A stretch of DNA of 64,000 nt, taken from Amborella trichopoda. Its lineage: Eukaryota; Streptophyta; Magnoliopsida; Amborellales; Amborellaceae. Under the pieces are notes generated by a model. That model ran no database searches. It was given only the letters and a program-made list of their open reading frames with translations, and was not told the DNA's origin. The DNA lies in assembly GCF_000471905.2 (NCBI RefSeq), contig NW_006499436.1, positions 3,492,271 through 3,556,270 on the forward strand, given 5' to 3'. Positions within the stretch are counted from its first letter, which is position 1; each line of letters opens with the position of its first letter. Made by a program: the position numbers and the translations under genes. Positions 59,601 to 64,000 of the stretch are shown in pieces.

Positions 59601-61201
59601 CAACTTGTCCTACAGGTTTGAGAAGTAAATGAAACAACTAAAAGAGCATTGAAGATGTCTTATTTTCATAAATTAATGATAATGTGTAGGAATGGAGTTG
59701 TTTTAAAAGGAATAAAACCTGCTAAAAGACAACTTGTTTGGAAATGTGATATGTGAATCCTTGACAAATGGCTTGGGACAGAATTCCTGGAAGGGCTGGG
59801 GGTCACCATTGATATCTATATCACAGTGGTGCAACATAAGGTTCCTATGATGAAGGCACTATCCTATAAGTTTTTAAGGATTCATGCAAAACAAATTTTT
59901 CTTTTTATATTTATAAAAAATGCCATATATAAGAATGAACTCAAATGCACATCATTGCTCTTCAAGAAATTGCATGTGATGTCTAGTTTTCCAAAATATT
60001 CCAGAACTTTTTAATATTAAATTAAGGTTTCTGTGATTTTTTTATGAATCAGAGGGGGTGTTTCACAGTCGTTCTTTTATTTTCTCTTTTTTCATTTGGT
60101 TAGAGAGAAGAGAGGTTTTCCTTCCTTGTACAAGTTCAGGAATCAGGAAGTTGGATTGTTGGTTATTTTGGCAAAAATCATACTGCTCCCAACATATGTT
60201 GTGGGGTTTTTTTCCATCTTATGATAGAATCCAGTGACTGACATTGAGAATGATGTCTTACCAGCATTGAAGAGGTTCCCTGGTTTTTTTTTTTTGATGT
60301 CTCACCAGCATTGAAGAGGTTCTTCCCCCCCCCTCCTTTTTTTCTCATTCTGGGTTATCTGTGCATTGAAGAGATAAGACATTCTGGCCATTTCATGTGG
60401 CTATTTCTGCCCCATCTTATTTGGAGGGTGGGTTCATATTCTGAAGGGTTATTCAATTATTTCAGGGTTTCAATGGGCATATTATTCAAGCCAAATATTG
60501 GGACGGCTGCCATGAATGTTAACACTTTCAAAGCAAACCTTTCAACTTTTGGAAAAGGGGAATAAACAGAAAAGAAAAACAATTTCTTTTGAAATGGTGA
60601 TAAATCTTGTTGCTTCTTTTTGAATATCCTTGGCTGTCATTCTCTAATTTTTATTGTATCTATGTCGTGTTCTATCAAGAGGTGGTCATCTCTGTTCTGA
60701 TGAAACTTGCGGGAGGCTGCCCATCCTTGGCAGATCAACTGAACGTGGATGCATTTCTTGAGCAAGCTCGCTCTTATGATGAGGCTTCCTCAAGTCCAAT
60801 TGGCTGGTATATAAGGTGAGATATTGCACCTGTTAACCGAACCTTTAATTTGATTGTTGTTGTGGTTGGAGTTCCAGTTTTCAGATTTAAGCTCGATTTT
60901 GGTTGAGATCCTATCTTGTAAACATGCTCTCCTTCTTTGTGAACAAAAAGTGAACAAATTTCAAAGCCAAGTTTCTGAAACATTACCTGAGATATGGCTG
61001 TTTTATGAAAAGTCTATTGAAAAATGTCAGCATGATTATTTGGTTTTGTTTTTCTTAAATTCCAGGAATGCTCAGACAAGACAGTTATCCCACCCCTTGC
61101 CAGTCTTACGTGCTCGTGAAATAGATCAATGGTCGAGAAGCCAGGAGTACAAGTCGCTTCTGAAACGGGCAATGAGTGCTAATCCAGCTCGCAAAAATTA
61201 A
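29680..61201 (+). CDS. PGM48: Plastid M48-family zinc metallopeptidase (PGM48-like), 9 exons over 31.5 kb
   Basis: Exons: 29680-29739 (or to 29772), 29831-29932, 46797-46854, 48456-48523, 49617-49796, 57710-57806, 57922-58031, 60682-60815, 61066-61201. GT-AG introns and phases agree, giving 314 (or 325) residues. The protein matches the family of Arabidopsis At3g27110, a plastoglobule metallopeptidase linked to senescence. Zinc site: HELGH at 161-165 (57722-57736) plus Glu210 in AELTCD; Glu162 is the catalytic base. Other conserved segments are [75 protein letters not shown] and [18 protein letters not shown]. The Ser-rich N-terminus suggests a transit peptide. The first coding part needs a 58- or 91-nt intron, or it has a frameshift; an ATG at 29789 is a third option. 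No key residue is missing. Confidence 0.92.
30700..31140 (+). repeat. Three sub-terminal ~168-bp repeats in the left arm
   Basis: Phrases like ttggtttgtttcaagccaat occur near 30713, 30884 and 31050, each followed by a ggctcaaatatcc-like and a ttgagtgcatc-like block. The same array is mirrored in the right arm at 40740-41180. Sub-terminal repeats often serve as transposase binding sites in hAT and CACTA elements. Confidence 0.75.
31150..31860. other. Non-coding part of the left arm
   Basis: AT-rich sequence with several aaaatttg-type short inversions, mirrored at 39950-40740. It corresponds to the upstream region of the hAT transposase gene. Confidence 0.55.
31880..32935 (+). pseudogene. hAT transposase, N-terminal half, heavily decayed
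   Basis: Parallels the minus-strand copy at 38840-39930. The BED-finger region (31895-32060) is riddled with stops. A later stretch keeps [17 protein letters not shown] and [14 protein letters not shown] (32820-32935), typical of the DUF659 domain of plant hAT transposases. Similarity to the other copy stops near 32935. Not translatable as one frame. Confidence 0.7.
32936..33067. other. Unassigned junction between left arm and minus-strand hAT copy
   Basis: An open frame continues (to 33078) but no longer matches the opposite arm. It marks the point where the two inverted hAT pieces meet. Confidence 0.4.
33753..34239 (+). repeat. 5' LTR of the Gypsy element
   Basis: Starts tgatggagatcagagcacaa and ends near tttcttca. 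Aligns with the 3' LTR along its length with scattered substitutions and small indels (for example near 34180, where the 3' LTR has extra bases). Confidence 0.88.
34240..34480 (+). other. Gypsy leader with three ~20-bp repeats
   Basis: Directly after the 5' LTR, gttactgtagcaagtacgg and two variants begin at 34241, 34262 and 34282. I see no canonical tRNA-Met primer-binding site (tggtatcagagc type) here, so the primer site is lost or uses another tRNA. Confidence 0.6.
34480..35460 (+). pseudogene. Gypsy gag remnant with zinc knuckle
   Basis: Frames shift between [18 protein letters not shown] (about 34510-34570) and [13 protein letters not shown] (34651-34690). The gag core follows: [19 protein letters not shown] and [13 protein letters not shown], a stop at 34864, then further fragments. 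A CX2CX4HX4C zinc knuckle ([14 protein letters not shown]) lies at 35414-35455. At least four in-frame stops. Gag would form the virus-like particle. Confidence 0.82.
35587..36045 (+). pseudogene. Gypsy pol fragment: RNase H domain
   Basis: 152 open codons with [63 protein letters not shown] and VADDLSRR, the standard RT-RNase H region of Ty3/Gypsy pol. Reverse transcriptase motifs upstream are missing, so this is a fragment. Confidence 0.88.
36150..37090 (+). pseudogene. Gypsy pol fragment: integrase
   Basis: [10 protein letters not shown] (about 36184-36215) belongs to the zinc-binding part. The catalytic core has [18 protein letters not shown] and [17 protein letters not shown] (36371-36480) and LHGVPKTI (36529). 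The usual SDRD motif is altered (SYWD), so one of the catalytic Asp positions is affected. [11 protein letters not shown] (36648-36680) carries the Glu. Stops and frameshifts throughout, for example near 36628 and 36853. Confidence 0.85.
37091..37384 (+). CDS. Gypsy pol C-terminal segment running into the 3' LTR
   Basis: A 97-codon frame: [20 protein letters not shown] resembles the end of chromodomain-lacking Gypsy integrases, then an acidic stretch, then about 43 codons inside the 3' LTR ending in a Lys-rich tail. The 5' LTR keeps the same frame and tail (ends 33885). The LTR therefore also encodes the end of pol. The protein is part of a dead element. Confidence 0.6.
   Translation: MKKMGSNVYKVVLPSHIETLNIFNIADLLESHGMEVDEDEDVNSWVSSPQPRENDGDQSTSSHEYLLWERHIPPNFQLYLEDENPRRASKKNKKSKK
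37252..37748 (+). repeat. 3' LTR of the Gypsy element
   Basis: Starts tgatggagatcagagcacaa and ends at tttcttca, 497 bp. Divergence from the 5' LTR shows the insertion is not recent. Confidence 0.88.
38840..41590 (-). mobile_element. Right arm of the long hAT-derived inverted repeat
   Basis: Reverse complement of 30295-32935. Its outer end near 41590 reads gactcggcttcagccgagaa on the minus strand, against gactcggcccag on the left arm, and it shares tactcgggcgagtacta/tactcgggcaagtactg. It carries the DUF659 and BED parts of the minus-strand transposase. Confidence 0.75.
40740..41180 (-). repeat. Three sub-terminal ~170-bp repeats in the right arm
   Basis: Phrases like gcttcaaaacaaaccaata occur near 40815, 40988 and 41166, mirroring the left arm. 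Each is preceded by an agaatcactt-like word and a ggcttttgaa-like word. Confidence 0.7.
41595..42355. other. Intron sequence between right arm and isolated LTR
   Basis: No gene recognised. A palindromic catgcatgcatgc run lies at 42008-42020. The right end contains a minus-strand primer-binding-like site (see next entry). Confidence 0.45.
42358..42813 (-). mobile_element. Isolated LTR with adjacent primer-binding site
   Basis: A 456-bp segment with TG...CA ends (tgtagggagaaaa on the left, tttgcatca on the right). On the minus strand its end is followed by ttggtatcagagcttc (42338-42353), a typical tRNA-Met primer-binding site, so it is a 5' LTR of a minus-strand element whose internal part is mostly lost. 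The tgatgcaaa start resembles the LTR at 43254-43828. Confidence 0.65.
42957..43201. repeat. 73-bp tandem duplication inside a short inverted repeat
   Basis: A 73-bp unit starting ggccatcc and containing attttcattgattgatggt is present twice (about 42978-43050 and 43051-43123). The block is flanked by atatcctccctagg (42957) and its complement cctagggaggatat (43186), suggesting a small foldback or MITE. Confidence 0.75.
44283..45190 (-). pseudogene. Unidentified ORF of the non-autonomous LTR element, split by a MITE
   Basis: On the minus strand an open frame with [15 protein letters not shown] and [17 protein letters not shown] (45161-45060) is interrupted by the MITE at 44653-45056 and followed by [15 protein letters not shown] and a repeated motif, [24 protein letters not shown] (44660-44283). 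I do not recognise a domain. Acidic (F)D(x)DP-type runs occur in interiors of plant LARD-like elements, but that is only a resemblance. Confidence 0.5.
44653..45056. mobile_element. G+C-rich MITE nested in the LTR element
   Basis: About 400 bp with ends ttcgaaaagcggtctgccca and (complement) ttccaaaagaggtccggtgg, an inverted pair. The terminal parts are dense in gcctaggcg words and surround an AT-rich core near 44870-44940. Layout is typical of a hAT-type MITE; the target duplication is unclear. Confidence 0.7.
46156..46796. other. End of the giant intron
   Basis: No transposon landmark. The last 40 bases are T-rich and end in tttcag, the 3' splice site of the NTSLL exon. Confidence 0.6.
46855..48455 (+). 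other. M48 gene intron (1.6 kb)
   Basis: T-rich plant intron sequence between the NTSLL and PISEQV exons. No nested element recognised. Frames inside it (for example 47704-47892) are spurious. Confidence 0.75.
48524..49616 (+). other. M48 gene intron (1.1 kb)
   Basis: T-rich intron with a poly-A run at 48719-48734 and no recognised element. Bounded by GTTATA and AACAG. Confidence 0.75.
50011..50175 (+). mobile_element. tRNA-derived SINE with 16-bp target-site duplication
   Basis: A 165-bp element with an RNA polymerase III A-box-like gatggtaaaagg near 50017 and a B box ggttcgagtcc at 50053-50063. It is flanked by the perfect direct repeat gttcaaagtcctcact at 49995-50010 and 50176-50191. Promoter boxes plus a long duplication identify a SINE moved by LINE machinery. 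It lies in the 7.9-kb M48 intron. Confidence 0.9.
50575..50618. repeat. (CT)n microsatellite
   Basis: A run of about 22 CT units, followed by a second shorter tract at 50655-50673. The open frames across it (50502-50700) are the repeat read as Leu-Ser. Confidence 0.95.
50700..51050. other. Intron sequence before the Copia LTR
   Basis: One 82-codon frame (50822-51070) ends inside the Copia LTR and shows no recognisable domain. Could be a transcript fragment carried in, but nothing supports a gene. Confidence 0.4.
51054..51467 (-). repeat. Copia 3' LTR
   Basis: 414 bp with TG...CA ends, next to the polypurine tract (gcttgaggggagcg on the minus strand, 51470-51484). Its right ~85 bp recur at about 53980-54063, a remnant of the 5' LTR. 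Confidence 0.8.
51054..52965 (-). mobile_element. Decayed Ty1/Copia retrotransposon, 3' half
   Basis: On the minus strand: [18 protein letters not shown] (about 52910-52860), [10 protein letters not shown] (52560), [10 protein letters not shown] (52410-52380), [24 protein letters not shown], [22 protein letters not shown] (52130-52060), and ADILTKA (51567-51547). This is Copia reverse transcriptase plus RNase H. Then a purine tract and the 3' LTR 51054-51467 (tgttgg...cagtca). The catalytic YVDD reads YVDN and stops abound. Gag, protease and most of integrase are absent. Confidence 0.88.
53270..53978 (+). mobile_element. LINE (RTE-like) 3' fragment
   Basis: Broken frames carry [27 protein letters not shown] sequence, [35 protein letters not shown] and [16 protein letters not shown], the end of a plant LINE reverse transcriptase ORF. 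The 3' end has agccgactacgaatagttgg followed by a gatgatgatgat tail, typical of RTE-type LINEs. 5'-truncated, as usual, and inserted between parts of the Copia element. Confidence 0.82.
53980..54063 (-). repeat. Copia 5' LTR remnant
   Basis: Matches 51383-51467 (ccacatgtaggtttcc, atgaggcccatgcaggttt, cgtggggccc, agtca). The rest of this LTR and the Copia 5' half are missing or replaced by the LINE. Confidence 0.7.
54465..54700 (+). mobile_element. LINE 5'-end-like fragment
   Basis: Contains atggccggtcctaagccgg, agcccagataagggaggagg, gagcgtaccctataagtgat and tgatgcactgtatcagatct, phrases I recall from the 5' leader of abundant plant LINEs. No ORF follows. Confidence 0.45.
54701..57709. other. 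Unassigned 3-kb block in the M48 intron
   Basis: Less AT-rich than the rest of the intron between about 55380 and 56980. Phrases such as ataaggagttttc and gaaggattcctcat recur near 55935 and 56100, suggesting old duplication. The longest frames are 56671-57009 plus (112 codons) and 55698-55922 minus, and neither has a recognisable domain. It may be a decayed LTR element interior or captured DNA. Confidence 0.45.
58032..60681 (+). other. M48 gene intron (2.65 kb)
   Basis: No nested element recognised. It contains a two-copy repeat of tgatgtcttaccagcattga with agaggtt at about 60251 and 60296, separated by a poly-T run. Confidence 0.7.
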
Positions 61202-61440
61202 TTCTAGACATCAACACCGCAGCGAATCTATGTAACTGGAGCTTAATGGTTAGAATTTATCACAAGGTTTGTTCTGTTGTACATGCTCTTTATATTTTTG
61301 CATTATGAGTTCACGTGTACATAGTATTTGTGGAGGGGTCACCTTCTCTTGAGCACCCCCATATACCTTGTAGTTTGTACATGAGAAATAAATCTCATTT
61401 CATAGTACATGAGAATTAAATCTCATTTCATAGTATATAA
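61202..61440 (+). terminator. M48 gene 3' UTR with duplicated polyadenylation region
   Basis: A 28-bp unit, acatgagaaataaatctcat + ttcatagt, occurs at 61379-61406 and again, with one substitution (aattaaa), at 61407-61434. The first copy contains AATAAA at 61387-61392, about 190 nt after the stop. Each unit is internally palindromic (tgaga...tctca). Confidence 0.65.
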
Positions 61441-63395
61441 CATTGTTTCACACTCTTATCATGGTAGAAATCTAGGTTCAGAAAACTTGGCGCGGAAAAA
61501 CCTTCTATATTATCAATTTAGGAGTTGAGTTATTGATTGGTGTTCCTTTTCTCTTTTTCTCCTCCTTTTCTGCTGGTATGAGGCCCGAGTCTTTTGTTTC
61601 ATTACTGAGGTTGTATAAAAGCTATTCTGAGTTATTTTAAAACAGAAAAGTGTTTTGTGAGCGAGTGTTCATCTTAAAGATGGATGTTAAGAAACAGGCA
61701 CCCAAATAGGCAAAATACTTCCAAATTTTGCAAGTTTATTTATTTATTTTTAATATTCAAGATCACTATGTCCTAGATTATGAATCACTTAAAAATTTGG
61801 ATCCAAAATCCATCATTCATTATGGACTTTAGAGGCGATATGAACATTTACATGAGGCATGCATTCATTCCCCTCTCATGCTATGCATGTGCCTAGTATG
61901 TGTTTGTAGCTCCAAGCCCTTACTGTCATTTTTAGGGAGAAGAATCTTCTAAGTTTTCCCATGTTCAGTATGAACCATAGGTAAATAAGTATTCAGAATT
62001 GAGTAACGTTTTCACTCAACAAAGTTAACTTTCTTGGTGGACAATAGGGTAAGGATACCATTCGATTTTATTGATGTTAACCAAACTTTGAAAAATGATT
62101 CATGCAACTGCTCTTTGTTTTTTTTTAAAAGTAGTTTTGCTTTAGAAAAATATGATGTTTTATTTCAAAATAATATCTTGAAGATTGTAGCCTTGGAAAA
62201 GCAATTTTTATTGTAGAGTAGTGGATTTTAGTCCTACATTGAAAAATTAAGAGAGAGTTAAGTTTATGTAGACACTTTATTCCTCTGTAGTCATAGAAAT
62301 AAGGGAAAGAAGACCTGGGCAGAGCATGTGATTTGTGTGCAAATGGCACTTGAGCCACACTCTTGCACTTCAAGCTCACATCCGTGTATTTAAAAGTTCT
62401 TGAAATTGCATTTCTCATGGTACAGACATAAACGCTTATTTCATCTTTTTCAGAAAGACTTTCTAAGAAATTGAATATTAAAAACCTTCTCTTAGCTTTA
62501 TTTATTTGAAAATTTTAAATTTTAGATTTGAGATAAGCTTACCAAAAGTGGAACTAAATCGACACCAAAAAAGGAGGAGAAAAGGACGAGCCACTATTAA
62601 AAAATATTTTATTTATTTATTTAAATCAAGAGCGCCATTTGACTGATTTAGTGACAACTGAAAAATTTAGGTAGCCGGAGATTAAGGTTCAAATATTTAT
62701 GTTTGTTTATACAAATTACATGGTATAAGAAATCTATACAGAACTTTCTCCTTGTATAAATAAGTTTAATTACATTTAAGTTTTTTGTTTATTCATTGGT
62801 GTGCAAAACACAACAATGTGGATAGACTTTGTTTCGTATTTGATTTTTGTAAATTGCAATTCAATACTGTTTTTTTTTTTTCAACAATCCTATACCTCGG
62901 ATTGTAGTTCTTGCTATTTTTCGATGTAATTGTTGTGTTTAGTGTTGTTAATTCATTGTATACTCCTCATAAAATGATTGTATGTTTTGCTTCATGACTC
63001 AACATACCATATTGGTGAGTATAATACAAATTTGAAAAACAAAATAGTTTGTCAAATAGGACCCCAATGCAACCAAGGAAAGGCCTAAAATTATTGTTCA
63101 ATAACTCTCTTGTTATCCTCTTAAAAAAATCATTACATTGCACAATCGCATCAATTATAGCTTTATTTTATATCATCTATACCTTTCTGATATTTTCACT
63201 CTTTTAGACCAAATCCAAAATAATATATTCATACCTAATTTTCAGTACCCTCGTTTTTTCCAATTTTTGCGTCTAAGTTTTCTAAATAAGAACTAATTTA
63301 ATACCCAGTTTTCATCTATATACCTTTCTAAACCAGATCATTTTGAACTTGTTTGTCCTAAACAAATCTTATAATGACAGACACATCCATCTCTC
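61441..63395. other. Intergenic DNA
   Basis: AT-rich, with no gene or transposon landmark that I can support. Frames at 62034-62216 and 62125-62418 overlap on opposite strands and have no known signature. Confidence 0.5.
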
Positions 63396-63491
63396 TACCC
63401 CAGATCCATCCCCTCTCTCGTCTCTCCCCAATTTGAGCTTTAGGCCATACCTCCACTTATTTCTCTCTCTCTCCTCCTCAATTTGAGCTCT

Positions 63492-63573
63492 GCCCTAAAC
63501 GAATCCGGTTTTTATTGAGCAACTTGGTTTGAGCCCTAAACAAATCCGGTTTTTATTGAGCAACTTGGTTTTG
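63492..63573. repeat. 41-bp tandem duplication
   Basis: gccctaaacgaatccggttt followed by ttattgagcaacttggttt occurs at 63492 and, with one change, at 63533. It lies in a CT-rich stretch that resembles a plant 5' leader. Confidence 0.85.
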
Positions 63574-63755
63574 AACCCCAAACCTATTCATTATAGAGAG
63601 AAATCATCCACTATTATTGGGTTCAGGCGTCTAGGCTCGACCTCCACTATTATTTCAAGGCCTCAACCAATAGTGAATAGTGGAAGTGGGGTTTGGGATG
63701 TTTATAATCAATAGGGAATCTAGAGAGAGAAAGTGAGGATACATCTTAGTAAAAT

Positions 63756-63887
63756 ATGTTGCAACCAGATGAGCTCATCACTTTCAGCGATTTAATTGAG
63801 CACATGTCAAAGTTTGAAGGCCCTGATATGGCACATCACCTACGTCTATTCTCCTTTCTCACAATCAGAGAGCTAAATTACTCTTAA
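63756..63887 (+). CDS. Small ORF of 43 codons, unidentified
   Basis: Begins MLQPDELITFSDLIEHMSKF and ends LNYS. Composition is balanced, with an amphipathic N-terminal half, unlike the AT-driven frames nearby, and it follows a CT-rich leader-like region (63390-63480). It could be a first exon of a gene to the right or a fragment. No family recognised. Confidence 0.25.
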   Translation: MLQPDELITFSDLIEHMSKFEGPDMAHHLRLFSFLTIRELNYS

Positions 63888-64000
63888 AGAGAGAGACTGT
63901 ACTTTTAGCTAAATTCATTTTAGAGAGAGAAAATACTACTTGTACATGAAAGCATTTCAAAGGGTGATGTCGAAGAAGATGGTTGTCACTATTCTTTATA

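Overview
This is nuclear DNA from a flowering plant. Genes are split by GT-AG introns, most of the sequence is AT-rich, and there are many MITEs, LTR retrotransposons, LINE and SINE pieces and (CT)n tracts. Introns of 7.9 and 16.9 kb filled with transposons suggest a large, repeat-rich genome. A magnoliid-like lineage is only a guess. There is no bacterial-type operon, CRISPR array or prophage.

Two conserved genes can be modelled exon by exon. (1) On the minus strand, 12040 down to 4828, an 11-exon gene encodes a 603-residue MAP65/ASE1/PRC1-type microtubule cross-linker. All splice phases are consistent. (2) On the plus strand, 29680 to 61201, a 9-exon gene encodes a plastid M48 zinc metallopeptidase like Arabidopsis PGM48, with the HELGH motif and a downstream ExxxD. 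Its ~315-residue product is spread over 31.5 kb.

Layout. 1-4680: intergenic, with a tandem pair of MITEs, a hAT MITE with an intact target-site duplication, and a decayed plastid-type tRNA-Tyr. 4684-12040: MAP65 gene, with one 3.2-kb intron holding a hAT MITE. 12040-13530: MAP65 leader and promoter, part of it duplicated around two MITEs. 13530-29600: intergenic MITE-rich DNA with an AT hairpin cluster, an assembly gap inside a MITE, a long-TIR element and a solo LTR with a perfect 5-bp duplication. 29630-61440: the M48 gene. Its giant second intron holds inverted arms (about 2.7 kb each) derived from a hAT element, a broken hAT transposase on the minus strand, a degenerate Ty3/Gypsy element inserted into that transposase, and a non-autonomous LTR element with its own nested MITE. 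Its 7.9-kb intron holds a SINE with a 16-bp duplication, a decayed Ty1/Copia element and an RTE-like LINE tail. 61440-64000: intergenic.

The two host genes have no evident functional link: one acts on cortical, spindle or phragmoplast microtubules, the other in the plastid. The most unusual structure is the nested insertion complex inside the M48 gene's giant intron. I did not find a convincing new host biological system.
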